Source: Geobacillus vulcani PSS1 (lineage in GTDB: Bacteria > Bacillota > Bacilli > Bacillales > Anoxybacillaceae). Taken from it: a DNA stretch of 64,000 bases. A program made the position numbers and the translations under genes. Below are positions 1-7,875 of this stretch, piece after piece (position 1 is the first letter of the stretch; every line of letters starts with the position of its first letter). Below the pieces are notes generated by a model. That model was not told the DNA's origin and made no database searches. It saw only the letters and a program-made list of their open reading frames with translations. The stretch is taken from contig NZ_JPOI01000001.1 in assembly GCF_000733845.1 (NCBI RefSeq), positions 2,023,501 through 2,087,500 of the forward strand, read 5' to 3'.

Positions 1-23
1 AATCATCAAAACGAGGTAGAAAA

Positions 24-1163
24 ATGATGATGGATCGATTGTACGAACAGATTGCCGCGGCGCCGGGCGGGCGGGTGTCGTACGCCGATTACATGCAGAT
101 GGCTCTTTACGACGAACGATTCGGCTACTATATGCGAGAGCGGGCGAAAATCGGCAAGGAAGGCGATTTTTTTACGAACAGCTCATTCGCGCCGGTGTTT
201 GGCAAAGCGCTTGCTTCGCTTTGGGTTCGGATGGTGGAACACAGCGGCCTGCCGCCGGCTGTTTGCGAGTGGGGGGGCGGAGATGGAAGATTGGCGCTTT
301 CGGTATTGGAAGAATGGAAGAAAAAAAGTCCACACACATACGACCGCTTGTCGTATACGATCGTCGACCAAAGCCCGTTCCACCGCCGGCGCCAGCGCGA
401 AACGCTTCAACCCGTCGCCGAGAAGGTGGAGCAATATGACGATGTCTCTCGCTGGCTGGCCGAGCGTGGGCCGTTTTCCGGCATCGTGTTTAGCAACGAA
501 TTTTTTGATGCGTTTCCCGTTCACGTCATTGTAAAGGAAGGCGGGGTTTTGTACGAATGTTTTGTCGCCGCCCGAGATGGCCGGCTCGTTGAAGAAAAGG
601 CGCCGCTTTGCCGTCCCGCTATTGTCCGCTATTTAAATGAGCGTGGATTGGATCTTGCTGAAGGGCAAAGGCTTGAGGTGCCTCTCGCGATGAAGGCGTT
701 TTGGCTCGAGGTTGGGACGCTGTTTCATCAGGCAGTGATGGTGACGATCGACTATGGCTATACGGACGAACAGTTGCGCGCCCCGGCGCGGCGGCATGGA
801 AGCTTGCGCGGATATTTCCGTCATCAACTTGTTGCCGACCCGCTTCGCCATCCGGGGGAGATGGACTTGACGAGCCATGTACAATGGGATGCGTTTCGCT
901 TGTACGCCCGTCAGGCTGGGTGGGAGGAAGTGGCGTTCGTTCGCCAAGACCGGTTTTTGCTCGCGGCCGGCCTTTTGCATGAATGGAACGTTTCAGAAGG
1001 CGGTGATTTTTTTTCACCGGCAAGCCGCCAAAATCGAATGATCCGCGCGCTGATCGCCGACGATGGCGTCAGCCGCTTTTTTGACGTGCTTATCTTGCAG
1101 AAAGAGATGAGTCTCTCCGCGCGCGACTTTTGGCCAGCGCCCGAGTTTTTGCCGGCCGATTAA
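24..1163 (+). CDS. MidA-like SAM-dependent methyltransferase (DUF185 family)
   Basis: A 379-residue protein of the class I SAM-dependent methyltransferase MidA/NDUFAF7 type. A glycine-rich SAM-binding loop, CEWGGGDGRL, lies near residues 81-90, and the acidic motif SNEFFDAFPVH follows about 70 residues later; both are typical of this family. In mitochondria the family methylates a complex I subunit; the bacterial substrate is unknown, so no precise role is given. Three in-frame ATGs sit at 24, 27 and 30, preceded by GAGG at 13-16. It lies upstream of the competence region and ends before a bidirectional terminator at 1216-1249. Family assignment is confident, function is not. Confidence 0.8.
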   Translation: MMMDRLYEQIAAAPGGRVSYADYMQMALYDERFGYYMRERAKIGKEGDFFTNSSFAPVFGKALASLWVRMVEHSGLPPAVCEWGGGDGRLALSVLEEWKKKSPHTYDRLSYTIVDQSPFHRRRQRETLQPVAEKVEQYDDVSRWLAERGPFSGIVFSNEFFDAFPVHVIVKEGGVLYECFVAARDGRLVEEKAPLCRPAIVRYLNERGLDLAEGQRLEVPLAMKAFWLEVGTLFHQAVMVTIDYGYTDEQLRAPARRHGSLRGYFRHQLVADPLRHPGEMDLTSHVQWDAFRLYARQAGWEEVAFVRQDRFLLAAGLLHEWNVSEGGDFFSPASRQNRMIRALIADDGVSRFFDVLILQKEMSLSARDFWPAPEFLPAD

Positions 1164-1215
1164 CGGCTTCCTTCGCCTATCTGCAATGGAGAAAAGGGGT
1201 TTTGGTCAAAGCGGC

Positions 1216-1249
1216 AAAAAAACAGGCAGGAGGTTCTGCCTGTTTTTTA
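1216..1249. terminator. Bidirectional rho-independent terminator
   Basis: Ten-base-pair stem AAACAGGCAG (1220-1229) / CTGCCTGTTT (1236-1245), with an A-run before and a T-run after it. It can serve both the plus-strand methyltransferase gene and the minus-strand yqgY gene that converge here. Confidence 0.85.
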
Positions 1250-1489
1250 TTCCCCCATGCCGGGCACCATCATAAAAGTCGTCCAATACGTAAACGCCGC
1301 GAAGAAAATCGTCAAATACGCCCCGAAAATGTAAATGTACATTCTCTCGGTCAGCTTTAAAAAGCCGAGGAACAGGAAAAACACCGTTTGGCCAAAGAAG
1401 ATGAGCGACGTCGTATGCATATGGCCAAGGTAAAACATGACAGCAAAAATGCCGGTCCAAAAGGCGAGCACGCGAAACATGCGGTCCAT
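1247..1489 (-). CDS. yqgY: DUF2626 membrane protein YqgY
   Basis: An 80-residue, strongly hydrophobic protein with about three membrane helices. It begins MDRMFRVLAFWTGIFAVMFY and matches the short DUF2626 family (B. subtilis YqgY), whose function is unknown. The reading frame stays open further upstream, but the start at 1489 is chosen because a consensus GGAGGG lies at 1498-1504 and the protein then has the family length. In B. subtilis, too, this gene is near the comG operon. Its 3' end abuts the shared terminator. Confidence 0.85.
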   Translation of the reverse strand: MDRMFRVLAFWTGIFAVMFYLGHMHTTSLIFFGQTVFFLFLGFLKLTERMYIYIFGAYLTIFFAAFTYWTTFMMVPGMGE

Positions 1490-1647
1490 TATGTATCCCT
1501 CCTTTGCTTGTGCAAACCATTGGTCCTTACTTATTATAATGTACAATGATTGGGAATGTAAATAACGCTTTCGGACAAGTGGTAAGAAATGATGCCAATG
1601 CCGGCTGTTGATTGCTCCAAACAAAAAAGAAGGAAGGAGGGACGCTG

Positions 1648-2346
1648 TCACGGACAGATGACTATGCGGTAGGCGCAGCGGTGGCCGCCTTTCATCATAT
1701 TTTCCGTTTCCGTTACTTCAGCACGGGCAAACAGCGTCTCGACCATTCCCTCCAAAAAGGCGTGGTGCATGCTGCAGACGGTATCAGGTGCTTGCGCGGC
1801 GATTTCTTTGAACGGGCAGTTGAAAATATCGAGGTATAGCACTTCTTTTTCTTCATCATAGTGCAATTGCGGCAAAAATCCAGCCGTTTCGGCCGCTTCT
1901 TCTATTATGGCGATTTTGTCCGCCATGGTGAGCGTGCTCGCTGTGCCGTTATGCGGCAAACGGCTGGCGATGAGCTCACGGCCGAACTGCTTTCCTGTTT
2001 CACGCAACGCCTCGCTTCCAATGGAACCGAGTTTGGCCATCGTTTGAATGGCAATGCGGGCGAGGAGTTGATAATCGCGGAACGGAAAGTACAGCCCGAT
2101 CACTTCGTCGGACAAGCGGTACAGCCGGCTCGGCCGTCCGCCTTTTCCCGTTTTTTGCGTATCCGATACAACCATGCGAACGTCTTCAAGCTTCGTTAAG
2201 TGCAAGCGGGCAACGTTTGGATGGATATGGAATTTTTCTGCGATTTCTTGAACAGAAACTTCGCGATGAACTTTTGCTATATATTCATAAATATGAAATC
2301 TTGTCGGGTCAGACAATACGCTTGTGATTTTCAGCGCTTGTTCCAT
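1648..2346 (-). CDS. SufR-like winged-helix regulator with C-terminal cysteine cluster
   Basis: A 232-residue regulator with an ArsR/DeoR-type winged helix at about residues 1-80 (ALKITSVLSDPTRFHIYEYI, then VSVQEIAEKFHIHPNVARLH). The C-terminal sensor domain holds four cysteines spaced C-X13-C-X32-C-X6-C (NCPF, TVC, HRCAY, ICP). SufR-type regulators use such cysteines to bind an Fe-S cluster and control Fe-S assembly genes; metal or Fe-S sensing here is inferred from that pattern. The start at 2346 is preceded by AGGAGGG (2353-2359), although the frame is open to 2448. It is transcribed divergently from comGA with a 195-nt shared upstream region. The target genes are not visible in the window. 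Confidence 0.75.
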   Translation of the reverse strand: MEQALKITSVLSDPTRFHIYEYIAKVHREVSVQEIAEKFHIHPNVARLHLTKLEDVRMVVSDTQKTGKGGRPSRLYRLSDEVIGLYFPFRDYQLLARIAIQTMAKLGSIGSEALRETGKQFGRELIASRLPHNGTASTLTMADKIAIIEEAAETAGFLPQLHYDEEKEVLYLDIFNCPFKEIAAQAPDTVCSMHHAFLEGMVETLFARAEVTETENMMKGGHRCAYRIVICP

Positions 2347-2541
2347 TGGTTTCCCTCCTAAAAATGAATCATTGATATGGTTATTATAATGAAATCGTCC
2401 AAAGCGAGGAATGATTTTTGTCACTATTGGCAGTAAGTGGACTGACATTCAAAAAAATTTCACAAAAAAGTTGTGCCAAAAAGCAGGATAACGACTCATG
2501 CTCGTCGAAATACAAAATAATCTGTCGAAAGGAGGGAACAT

Positions 2542-3615
2542 GTGCTGAACGAGATTGAACAAACGGCAAACCGCCTTCTCGCCGAAGCGGTGCAGCGCCG
2601 CGCCTCGGATCTTCACCTCGTTCCGCGCCGCCGCGATGCCGCTGTTCGTCTTCGGCTTGATGGCACACTGGTCGATGTCGGCGTGCTTCCGAAAGAAACG
2701 GCGGAACGTCTCATCGCCCACTTTAAATTTTTAGCCGGCATGGACATCGGGGAACGACGCCGTCCGCAAAGCGGCGCCATGGAAGTGGCTGAGTTTGGGG
2801 AAACGGTGCATCTGCGTTTATCGACATTGCCGACGCTCTACGATGAAAGCCTCGTCATTCGGCTTCTGCCGCAGCGCCTCTCGTTGCCACTTCGCGAACT
2901 ATCCTTATTCTTCCGCTCCACCGCACGATTATTTTCCTTCATGCAGCATCCGCAAGGACTCGTGCTGTTGACCGGCCCGACGGGGTCGGGAAAAACGACG
3001 ACCCTGTACACCCTTCTTGATCTTTGCCAAGCTGAAAAGCAACGCAACATCATCACGCTTGAAGATCCGATCGAAAAACAGAACGAACGATTGTTGCAAG
3101 TGCAAATCAATGAAAAAGCAGGCATCACGTACGCCGCTGGGTTAAAAGCGGCGCTGCGCCATGACCCGGATGTGTTGATGGTCGGCGAGATCCGCGATCA
3201 TGACACGGCGGCCATTGCCATCCGTTCAGCGTTGAGCGGCCATTTGGTCGTCTCGACGATGCATGCCGCCGATGCAGTCGGCGCCGTCTACCGGCTGCAT
3301 GAATTCGGCATTCCGCTCGGCGATTTGGCCGAGACGCTGCTTGCGGTCTCTGCCCAGCGACTTGTCGAGCTTTGCTGCCCGCTGTGCGGCGACGATTGCC
3401 ATCCATCGTGCGGCCGTCTTGGGCGACGCCGGCGCACGGCTGTTTATGAGTTGCTTTGTGGTTCAGCGCTGGAGGACGTGATTTGTTCCCTCTCCAATGA
3501 GAGAGGGAAGCCCAAGCGCTCTTATATGACGCTGGCTCGCTTGATCCGCAAGGGGATTGCGCTCGGCTACCTGCCCGTCCGCACGCTGGAGCACGTCGGA
3601 GGGGGAGAAAGATGA
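2542..3615 (+). CDS. comGA: ComGA, competence pilus assembly ATPase
   Basis: A 357-residue PilB/GspE-type traffic ATPase that powers assembly of the competence pseudopilus on the cytoplasmic face of the membrane. Walker A GPTGSGKTTT is near residues 144-153, followed by the Asp box (ITLEDPIE), Walker B region (DVLMVGEIRD) and His box (STMHAADA). A cluster of four cysteines (CCPLCGDDC, then PSCGR) near residue 280 recalls the zinc-binding tetracysteine motif of GspE. The GTG start at 2542 is preceded by GGAGGGA. The ATG at 2540 is out of frame and meets a stop after two codons. First gene of the comG operon; overlaps comGB by 4 nt. No clear pair of ComK AT-boxes was seen upstream. Confidence 0.95.
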   Translation: MLNEIEQTANRLLAEAVQRRASDLHLVPRRRDAAVRLRLDGTLVDVGVLPKETAERLIAHFKFLAGMDIGERRRPQSGAMEVAEFGETVHLRLSTLPTLYDESLVIRLLPQRLSLPLRELSLFFRSTARLFSFMQHPQGLVLLTGPTGSGKTTTLYTLLDLCQAEKQRNIITLEDPIEKQNERLLQVQINEKAGITYAAGLKAALRHDPDVLMVGEIRDHDTAAIAIRSALSGHLVVSTMHAADAVGAVYRLHEFGIPLGDLAETLLAVSAQRLVELCCPLCGDDCHPSCGRLGRRRRTAVYELLCGSALEDVICSLSNERGKPKRSYMTLARLIRKGIALGYLPVRTLEHVGGGER

Positions 3616-4640
3616 AGCGCAAAATGTGGCCGCTCGCTGAACAGGCATTGTTTTTCACCCGGCTCGGCCGGTTGCTCGAGCGCGGTTACCCCCTTGGACA
3701 AGCGCTTGAGTTTTTGGCCATCCAGGCTCCAACACACCGCCGGCTGGAAGTGGAACGCTGTCTGCAACAGCTGCGCGCCGGGTTGCCGCTGTTTGCGGCT
3801 GTCGAAACGCTGTCGGTCGACCGCATGGCGGTTAACCTTCTCTTTTTTGCCGAACGGCATGGCGATTTACCGCGCGGCATGGCAGAGACAGGGGAAGCGC
3901 TGGCGCAAAAAGCGCGCTTCCACGAGCAGCTGCGTCGCTTCAGCCGCTATCCGCTGTTCCTTCTTTCTTTGCTCATCATCATGCTCGTCTTGATGGAATG
4001 GTGGCTGCTGCCGCAGTTTGAACGGGCAGCGGCGGCGTTTTCCCCACAACGCGGGCACACCGCTTGGCTGCTTGCGGTGATCGCCCATGCCCCTATGGCG
4101 ATGGCGGCCATCGCCGTCTTGGCGGTGTTCTCCGGGCTGTTTTACGCCGCTTGTTTCCGCCGCTGGCCGGTCTCCCGAAAACTTCAATTCGCTTTGCGAA
4201 TTCCAGGACTTGCTTCGTTTCTGAGACTGTTCCTCACCTGCCTGACCGCCCGACAGCTCGGGCGCTTGCTGCAGGCCGGGTTGTCGGTTTATGATGCGCT
4301 TGGCGTGTTCAGCGAGCCGTCGTCCTGGCCATTTTTGCAAATGGAAGGCCGGCGCCTTCGTGAGGGGCTCTTGCGGGGTACGACGCTCGACGATCTCATT
4401 GGGACGGCCCGTTATTATGAACCCGAGCTGGCGCTTGTCATCCGCCACGGCCAGTCGAATGGCGAGCTTGGCAAAGAACTTGAACATTACAGCGAGTTTT
4501 TGCTGCAGGTGATGGAACAACGAATCGAGTCGGTCTTAAAACGCATGCAGCCGCTTTTATTGGCTCTCGTTGGTTCGTTTGTCGTCGGCATGTATTTGGC
4601 GATTTTGTTGCCGATGTTTTCTATGTTGAATGGAATGTAA
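3612..4640 (+). CDS. comGB: ComGB, polytopic membrane protein of the competence pilus
   Basis: A 342-residue GspF/PilC-type inner-membrane platform protein. It has two repeated T2SF domains and about three membrane helices, including LFLLSLLIIMLVLMEWWLLP near residue 120, one near residue 170 and one at the C terminus (LLLALVGSFVVGMYLAILLP). It anchors the ComGA motor and the growing pseudopilus. The ATG overlaps the comGA stop (ATGA), indicating translational coupling. An unusual 200-nt non-coding spacer follows before comGC. Confidence 0.93.
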   Translation: MKRKMWPLAEQALFFTRLGRLLERGYPLGQALEFLAIQAPTHRRLEVERCLQQLRAGLPLFAAVETLSVDRMAVNLLFFAERHGDLPRGMAETGEALAQKARFHEQLRRFSRYPLFLLSLLIIMLVLMEWWLLPQFERAAAAFSPQRGHTAWLLAVIAHAPMAMAAIAVLAVFSGLFYAACFRRWPVSRKLQFALRIPGLASFLRLFLTCLTARQLGRLLQAGLSVYDALGVFSEPSSWPFLQMEGRRLREGLLRGTTLDDLIGTARYYEPELALVIRHGQSNGELGKELEHYSEFLLQVMEQRIESVLKRMQPLLLALVGSFVVGMYLAILLPMFSMLNGM

Positions 4641-4840
4641 ATAATTACCATTCAAAAAGATGGGGCGACTCTGCAGGAACAAGATGCTCAATCTTGATGT
4701 GTTGGTTCCTTGAGAGAGGGGGCGCTCCTTCTCCCAAGATCCAATCCATGAACAGATTCGATGGTCAAGGAACGGATCGAACGGAACCGGTTATTCGCTA
4801 AGCCCTCTTTCTGAAATTTCGTATGCGAGGAGGAGTGACA
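4641..4840 (+). other. Structured spacer between comGB and comGC
   Basis: No gene is evident here, although comG genes are normally contiguous or overlapping. The sequence folds into at least two adjacent hairpins. One has nested arms AGGAAC (4675-4680) with GTTCCT (4705-4710), enclosing CAAGAT (4680-4685) with ATCTTG (4691-4696). The second has 12-nt arms (4709-4720 with 4727-4738) with a single mismatch and a GGCGCT loop. Neither is followed by a T-run, so a simple terminator is unlikely. It could be a small mobile-element remnant or an RNA processing or attenuation element. Confidence 0.55.
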
Positions 4841-5137
4841 ATGAATCAAAAGGGATTCACATTGATCGAGATGTTGATCGTTATGATGGTGATTTCTGTT
4901 CTGCTACTGATTGCCATTCCGAATATTACAAAGCACAACAGCATGATCAATTCGAAAGGATGCGAGGCGTTTTTGAACACCGTGCAAGCGCAGGTGAAAG
5001 CGTATGAAATGGAACATAACAAAATTCCGACCGTGCAGGAATTGCTCGCTGGCCGCTATATCAAGTCGGACAAATGTCCAAACGGTCACGCGATCCAAAT
5101 CAGCGCGAACGGTGATGTGAGTGAAAGTGGCTCGTAA
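4841..5137 (+). CDS. comGC: ComGC, major competence pseudopilin
   Basis: A 98-residue prepilin. After a short leader (MNQKG) comes the ComC-peptidase site GFTLIEML followed by a hydrophobic helix (LIVMMVISVLLLIAIP). Two cysteines (KGCEAF and DKCPNG) match those forming the intramolecular disulfide in ComGC. The ATG at 4841 is chosen over the in-frame start at 4823 because GAGGAGG at 4827-4833 sits directly upstream. It overlaps comGD by 17 nt. The protein is processed and polymerised into the DNA-uptake pilus. Confidence 0.95.
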   Translation: MNQKGFTLIEMLIVMMVISVLLLIAIPNITKHNSMINSKGCEAFLNTVQAQVKAYEMEHNKIPTVQELLAGRYIKSDKCPNGHAIQISANGDVSESGS

Positions 5138-5564
5138 CGGCGGGTTTACGCTACTTGAGATGCTGATCGTTTTCTCGGTGGTGCTGGTGCTTGCCGCCCT
5201 GGCTGTTCCTACGCTTGGCAGCGCTGTGCGTCATCAAGAGGAGATGTATATGCTGGCTGTGCTGCGCGCGGATTTGTATGGCGCGCAGCAGCATGCCATC
5301 GCTCGGCGGGTGAATGTAGCCGTTTTTTTTACCGACGGTGGCGCTGGGTACAAGGCGATTGATGCAGCGAGCGGCCGGCAGGTTGTCGCTCGTTCGCTCC
5401 CTTCTCCGTGGCGGTTTCGGTTCGGCACGTTGCGCAATCCGCTCATTTTTACCGACAACGGCAACATTGAACAAGCTGGAACTATTTGGATAGGAGGTGG
5501 CTCAATGACTTATAAAGTCACCTTTTTGCTAGGGAAAGGGCGATTTTATGTGCAAAAAATGTAG
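5121..5564 (+). CDS. comGD: ComGD, minor competence pseudopilin
   Basis: A 147-residue prepilin-like protein with an N-terminal GGFTLLEML processing site followed by a hydrophobic helix. The GTG start at 5121 lies inside the end of comGC, so translation is probably coupled. The remainder is a soluble pilin head without recognisable catalytic residues. Assignment rests on the pilin signature and on operon position. Confidence 0.88.
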   Translation: MKVARNGGFTLLEMLIVFSVVLVLAALAVPTLGSAVRHQEEMYMLAVLRADLYGAQQHAIARRVNVAVFFTDGGAGYKAIDAASGRQVVARSLPSPWRFRFGTLRNPLIFTDNGNIEQAGTIWIGGGSMTYKVTFLLGKGRFYVQKM

Positions 5565-5874
5565 CGCCGGATTTTTGCTTGTTGAAGCATTGTTCGCTTT
5601 GGCGCTGTTATGGACGACAGCAGCTGTTCTTCTTCCACTGTTGACGCAAATGGCGCATGAGCGCAACAGCCTCATTCTCGAAGAGAAAGCGCGCCGGCTG
5701 TTGGCCATCGCGTTGTATGAGGAGCCGCTTGCCGGAGAAACCATGATTGCTGATGGACGCACGGTATTTCAGCTGCAAGCGAGCGATGAAGGAGGGCGAA
5801 TGTGGAAAGTATGCGTGCGTTGGAACGATTACGCCGGCCGCGAGATGGAGCGGTGCGGGTATGGCAAGCGGTAG
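5548..5874 (+). CDS. comGE: ComGE, minor competence pseudopilin
   Basis: A 108-residue pilin-like protein. The N terminus MCKKCSAGFLLVEALFALAL has the expected GFxxxEA-type prepilin site and membrane helix, slightly divergent as is usual for ComGE. It overlaps comGD by 17 nt and comGF by about 70 nt. Identification is by position between ComGD and ComGF plus the pilin signature. Confidence 0.82.
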   Translation: MCKKCSAGFLLVEALFALALLWTTAAVLLPLLTQMAHERNSLILEEKARRLLAIALYEEPLAGETMIADGRTVFQLQASDEGGRMWKVCVRWNDYAGREMERCGYGKR

Positions 5875-6299
5875 CGGCAAAAGAAAACGGGTTTACGATG
5901 ATCGAAGCGTTGTTGGCGCTGGCGGCTGCGATGGCGGTGGCGGCGGTCGTTCCGGCGTTGTTGTCCGTCCGCTTGCTGGCTCCAGAGCCGACGGACGCGT
6001 TTTCCCGATTGGAATGGCGGCTGTTTTTGCAACAGCTGCAAATCGAGCTGAATGAAACGAAGCAATGGTCGACTGGCGGCCGTGTCCTCTATTTGCAAAA
6101 ATGGAGCGGCAAAACGGTCAGTTTTTCTGTTGTTGCGTCAAGAGCCGAACTGATCCGTCAGGTGAACGGCGCTGGCAATGAAACGGCGCTCCGCCATGTG
6201 CGCGCTGTTTCGTATCGCGCCGGCGCCCGCGGGATATTTTTGCAAGTGACGGCTGATGACGGCACCGTTTGCGAGGCGTTTGTGGCGCGGGCGTTTTAG
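5802..6299 (+). CDS. comGF: ComGF, minor competence pseudopilin
   Basis: A protein of up to 165 residues with the pilin motif NGFTMIEALLALAAAMAVAA. The GTG start at 5802 is used because GGAGGG at 5791-5796 precedes it; this gives an unusually long leader of about 30 residues. A GTG at 5853 would give a conventional short leader but has a weak ribosome site. The reading frame overlaps comGE by 73 nt with the 5802 start. Confidence 0.82.
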   Translation: MESMRALERLRRPRDGAVRVWQAVAAKENGFTMIEALLALAAAMAVAAVVPALLSVRLLAPEPTDAFSRLEWRLFLQQLQIELNETKQWSTGGRVLYLQKWSGKTVSFSVVASRAELIRQVNGAGNETALRHVRAVSYRAGARGIFLQVTADDGTVCEAFVARAF

Positions 6300-6371
6300 C
6301 GGGCGGCTTGTACGGTGAGCCCTTGACCGCCGCTTCTCTCTTTTAGACTGGAAAAACGAGGGGAAGGGGAA

Positions 6372-6761
6372 ATGGGTCGACAAAATGGCGTCATTTTTCC
6401 GATTGTGGCTGTTGTTGCTTTGTTGCTTGCCTTTTCTGTCACGCATGTCTTGCTCCTCTATGAAGCGGAGCGACAGGCGGCTTATGAGGCCCAGCAGGCA
6501 GCTGAAGCGGATGAGCTTGTGCAGATGGCCGTGTTTGACGTAAAAGAACGCATCGCATCTGCTGATCCGTCGACCGCGGGAGAGGCTGGGGAATGGACCT
6601 ATCCGCGTGGAATGGCCGCCTATCGGTGGGGGCGGGAAGATGCAGCACACGTCCGGGTTTCTTTGTCCATCCGTTCGGCTTCTGGGCTGAGGCGCGTTGT
6701 CATGTTTACTGTCACGCTTCCGGCGCTTCATATTGTCGAATGGAGCGAGCAAAACGATTAA
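6372..6761 (+). CDS. comGG: ComGG, minor competence pseudopilin
   Basis: A 129-residue protein with an N-terminal hydrophobic segment (GVIFPIVAVVALLLAFSVTH) and a charged C-terminal half, as expected for ComGG, which lacks a canonical prepilin site. The ATG at 6372 follows GAGGGGAAGGGG. Assigned mainly from its place as the last pilin gene of the comG operon. Confidence 0.8.
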   Translation: MGRQNGVIFPIVAVVALLLAFSVTHVLLLYEAERQAAYEAQQAAEADELVQMAVFDVKERIASADPSTAGEAGEWTYPRGMAAYRWGREDAAHVRVSLSIRSASGLRRVVMFTVTLPALHIVEWSEQND

Positions 6762-6806
6762 AAGAGGAAAGAAGCGGAAAAACTAAAAGAAAAAAGGGGG
6801 GGTTTG

Positions 6807-6986
6807 ATGGCGGTCAACGATTATGTCAAGTTTGTCACCCAACAGTTTGTCGCCTACATGGACTTGCCGAAAGAGGAGCGGAGGCAGCGGCGTCAGGTGC
6901 GGAAACAAGAGAAGCTTCCCCTTTCATACCGCTTGTTTGGCATGGTGCCGCTTTCGCTTCGCTTGCTGTTTCGGCGCCGCCCGTAG
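6807..6986 (+). CDS. yqzE: YqzE family small protein
   Basis: A 59-residue, highly basic protein beginning MAVNDYVKFVTQQFVAYMDL, matching the YqzE family found directly downstream of comG in Bacillus. Function unknown. The ATG at 6807 is preferred to the TTG at 6804; a G-run (6795-6802) provides the ribosome site. The last gene before the terminator at 6989-7023, so probably co-transcribed with comG. Confidence 0.85.
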   Translation: MAVNDYVKFVTQQFVAYMDLPKEERRQRRQVRKQEKLPLSYRLFGMVPLSLRLLFRRRP

Positions 6987-6988
6987 CA

Positions 6989-7023
6989 GCCGCCCGCTGG
7001 CCTAGGCCGGCGGGCGGTTTTCG
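6989..7023 (+). terminator. Rho-independent terminator of the comG-yqzE unit
   Basis: Very stable hairpin, CCGCCCGC with GCGGGCGG arms and an inner GGCC/GGCC pairing, followed by TTTT. Confidence 0.85.
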
Positions 7024-7080
7024 TGCCGACAGAAGGGGGGGTGAGCGCTCCGAGCCGGATGGACCAATCCCGGAGTTCAT

Positions 7081-7875
7081 TCACGATGAGCGGGGCAGCA
7101 AATAAAACAGTCCGCCGTTGATGACGGAAACGGTGATGCGCGGCTTGTACTGCTTTTCCAACGCTTCCTTCTCAATATAATAGCACTCCGGCTTTTCTTC
7201 GCAGTCTTTGTAAAATTCATCAAGCAACGCCAAATCGTCGGCCCAGCGTCGGCGTGCCTCATCCGCCCACGCGTGGTTGTCGGCGGCGATGCGGCTGCGT
7301 ATGTATTGCTCGAGACGGCCGATGCCGCTCCGCGGTTTAATGAGCGGGGAGATCGTGAAACAATAGTCCGGGATTTTCGGCGTCAGCCGCCGCTCGCCGA
7401 GCCGCTCGTGAAAGGACTCTATGATCGTTCCGCTAATGAGGTGAAGGCCAAGGGAGACGATTTCGTCTTTTTTTCGGTCGCATTCGTACGAAATCATGAC
7501 GTTCATGCCGAGCCATGGATGGAGGGCGGCGTTTCCGTCCAAAGGCGCGCTTGGCTCCTCATACAGGCGGATGAAGCTGCCGCGTTTTTGCGCCGAGCGA
7601 AACAGCTGATGCAATCGGGGCGCACCGAAATGGAGGCGTTCTCCTTTAAGTTTGTCTGTTCGTTCATTGGCGCAGGTGATGAGCGTCAGTTGCATCGGCT
7701 GCGGGACGCCGCCTGTCCGCTCAATGTAATGCCAGTAAAACGGCCGATTCATCAGTTCTTTGTCCATTTCCGCCGTCAGCTGCACGGTGAGGTAATCGTC
7801 GTTCGCCTCGACAAACGTGCAGCCGTTAGCAGCAAAATAACGCTCGACAAAGCGGCGGATTTCATGTTGCTGCAT
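7081..7875 (-). CDS. yqhG: YqhG family protein
   Basis: A 264-residue soluble protein of the YqhG family, function unknown. The start MQQHEIRRFVERYF at 7875 is preferred to an in-frame start at 7899, because GGGAGG precedes it at good distance and it matches family length. It overlaps the end of yqhH by 14 nt and is transcribed with it, as in B. subtilis, which suggests a joint role with the helicase. No catalytic motif is recognised. Confidence 0.85.
   Translation of the reverse strand: MQQHEIRRFVERYFAANGCTFVEANDDYLTVQLTAEMDKELMNRPFYWHYIERTGGVPQPMQLTLITCANERTDKLKGERLHFGAPRLHQLFRSAQKRGSFIRLYEEPSAPLDGNAALHPWLGMNVMISYECDRKKDEIVSLGLHLISGTIIESFHERLGERRLTPKIPDYCFTISPLIKPRSGIGRLEQYIRSRIAADNHAWADEARRRWADDLALLDEFYKDCEEKPECYYIEKEALEKQYKPRITVSVINGGLFYLLPRSS

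Noticed and set aside
2347..2541. ComK boxes upstream of comGA
   Set aside because: The region is A-rich but no AAAA-N5-TTTT pair at proper spacing was found.
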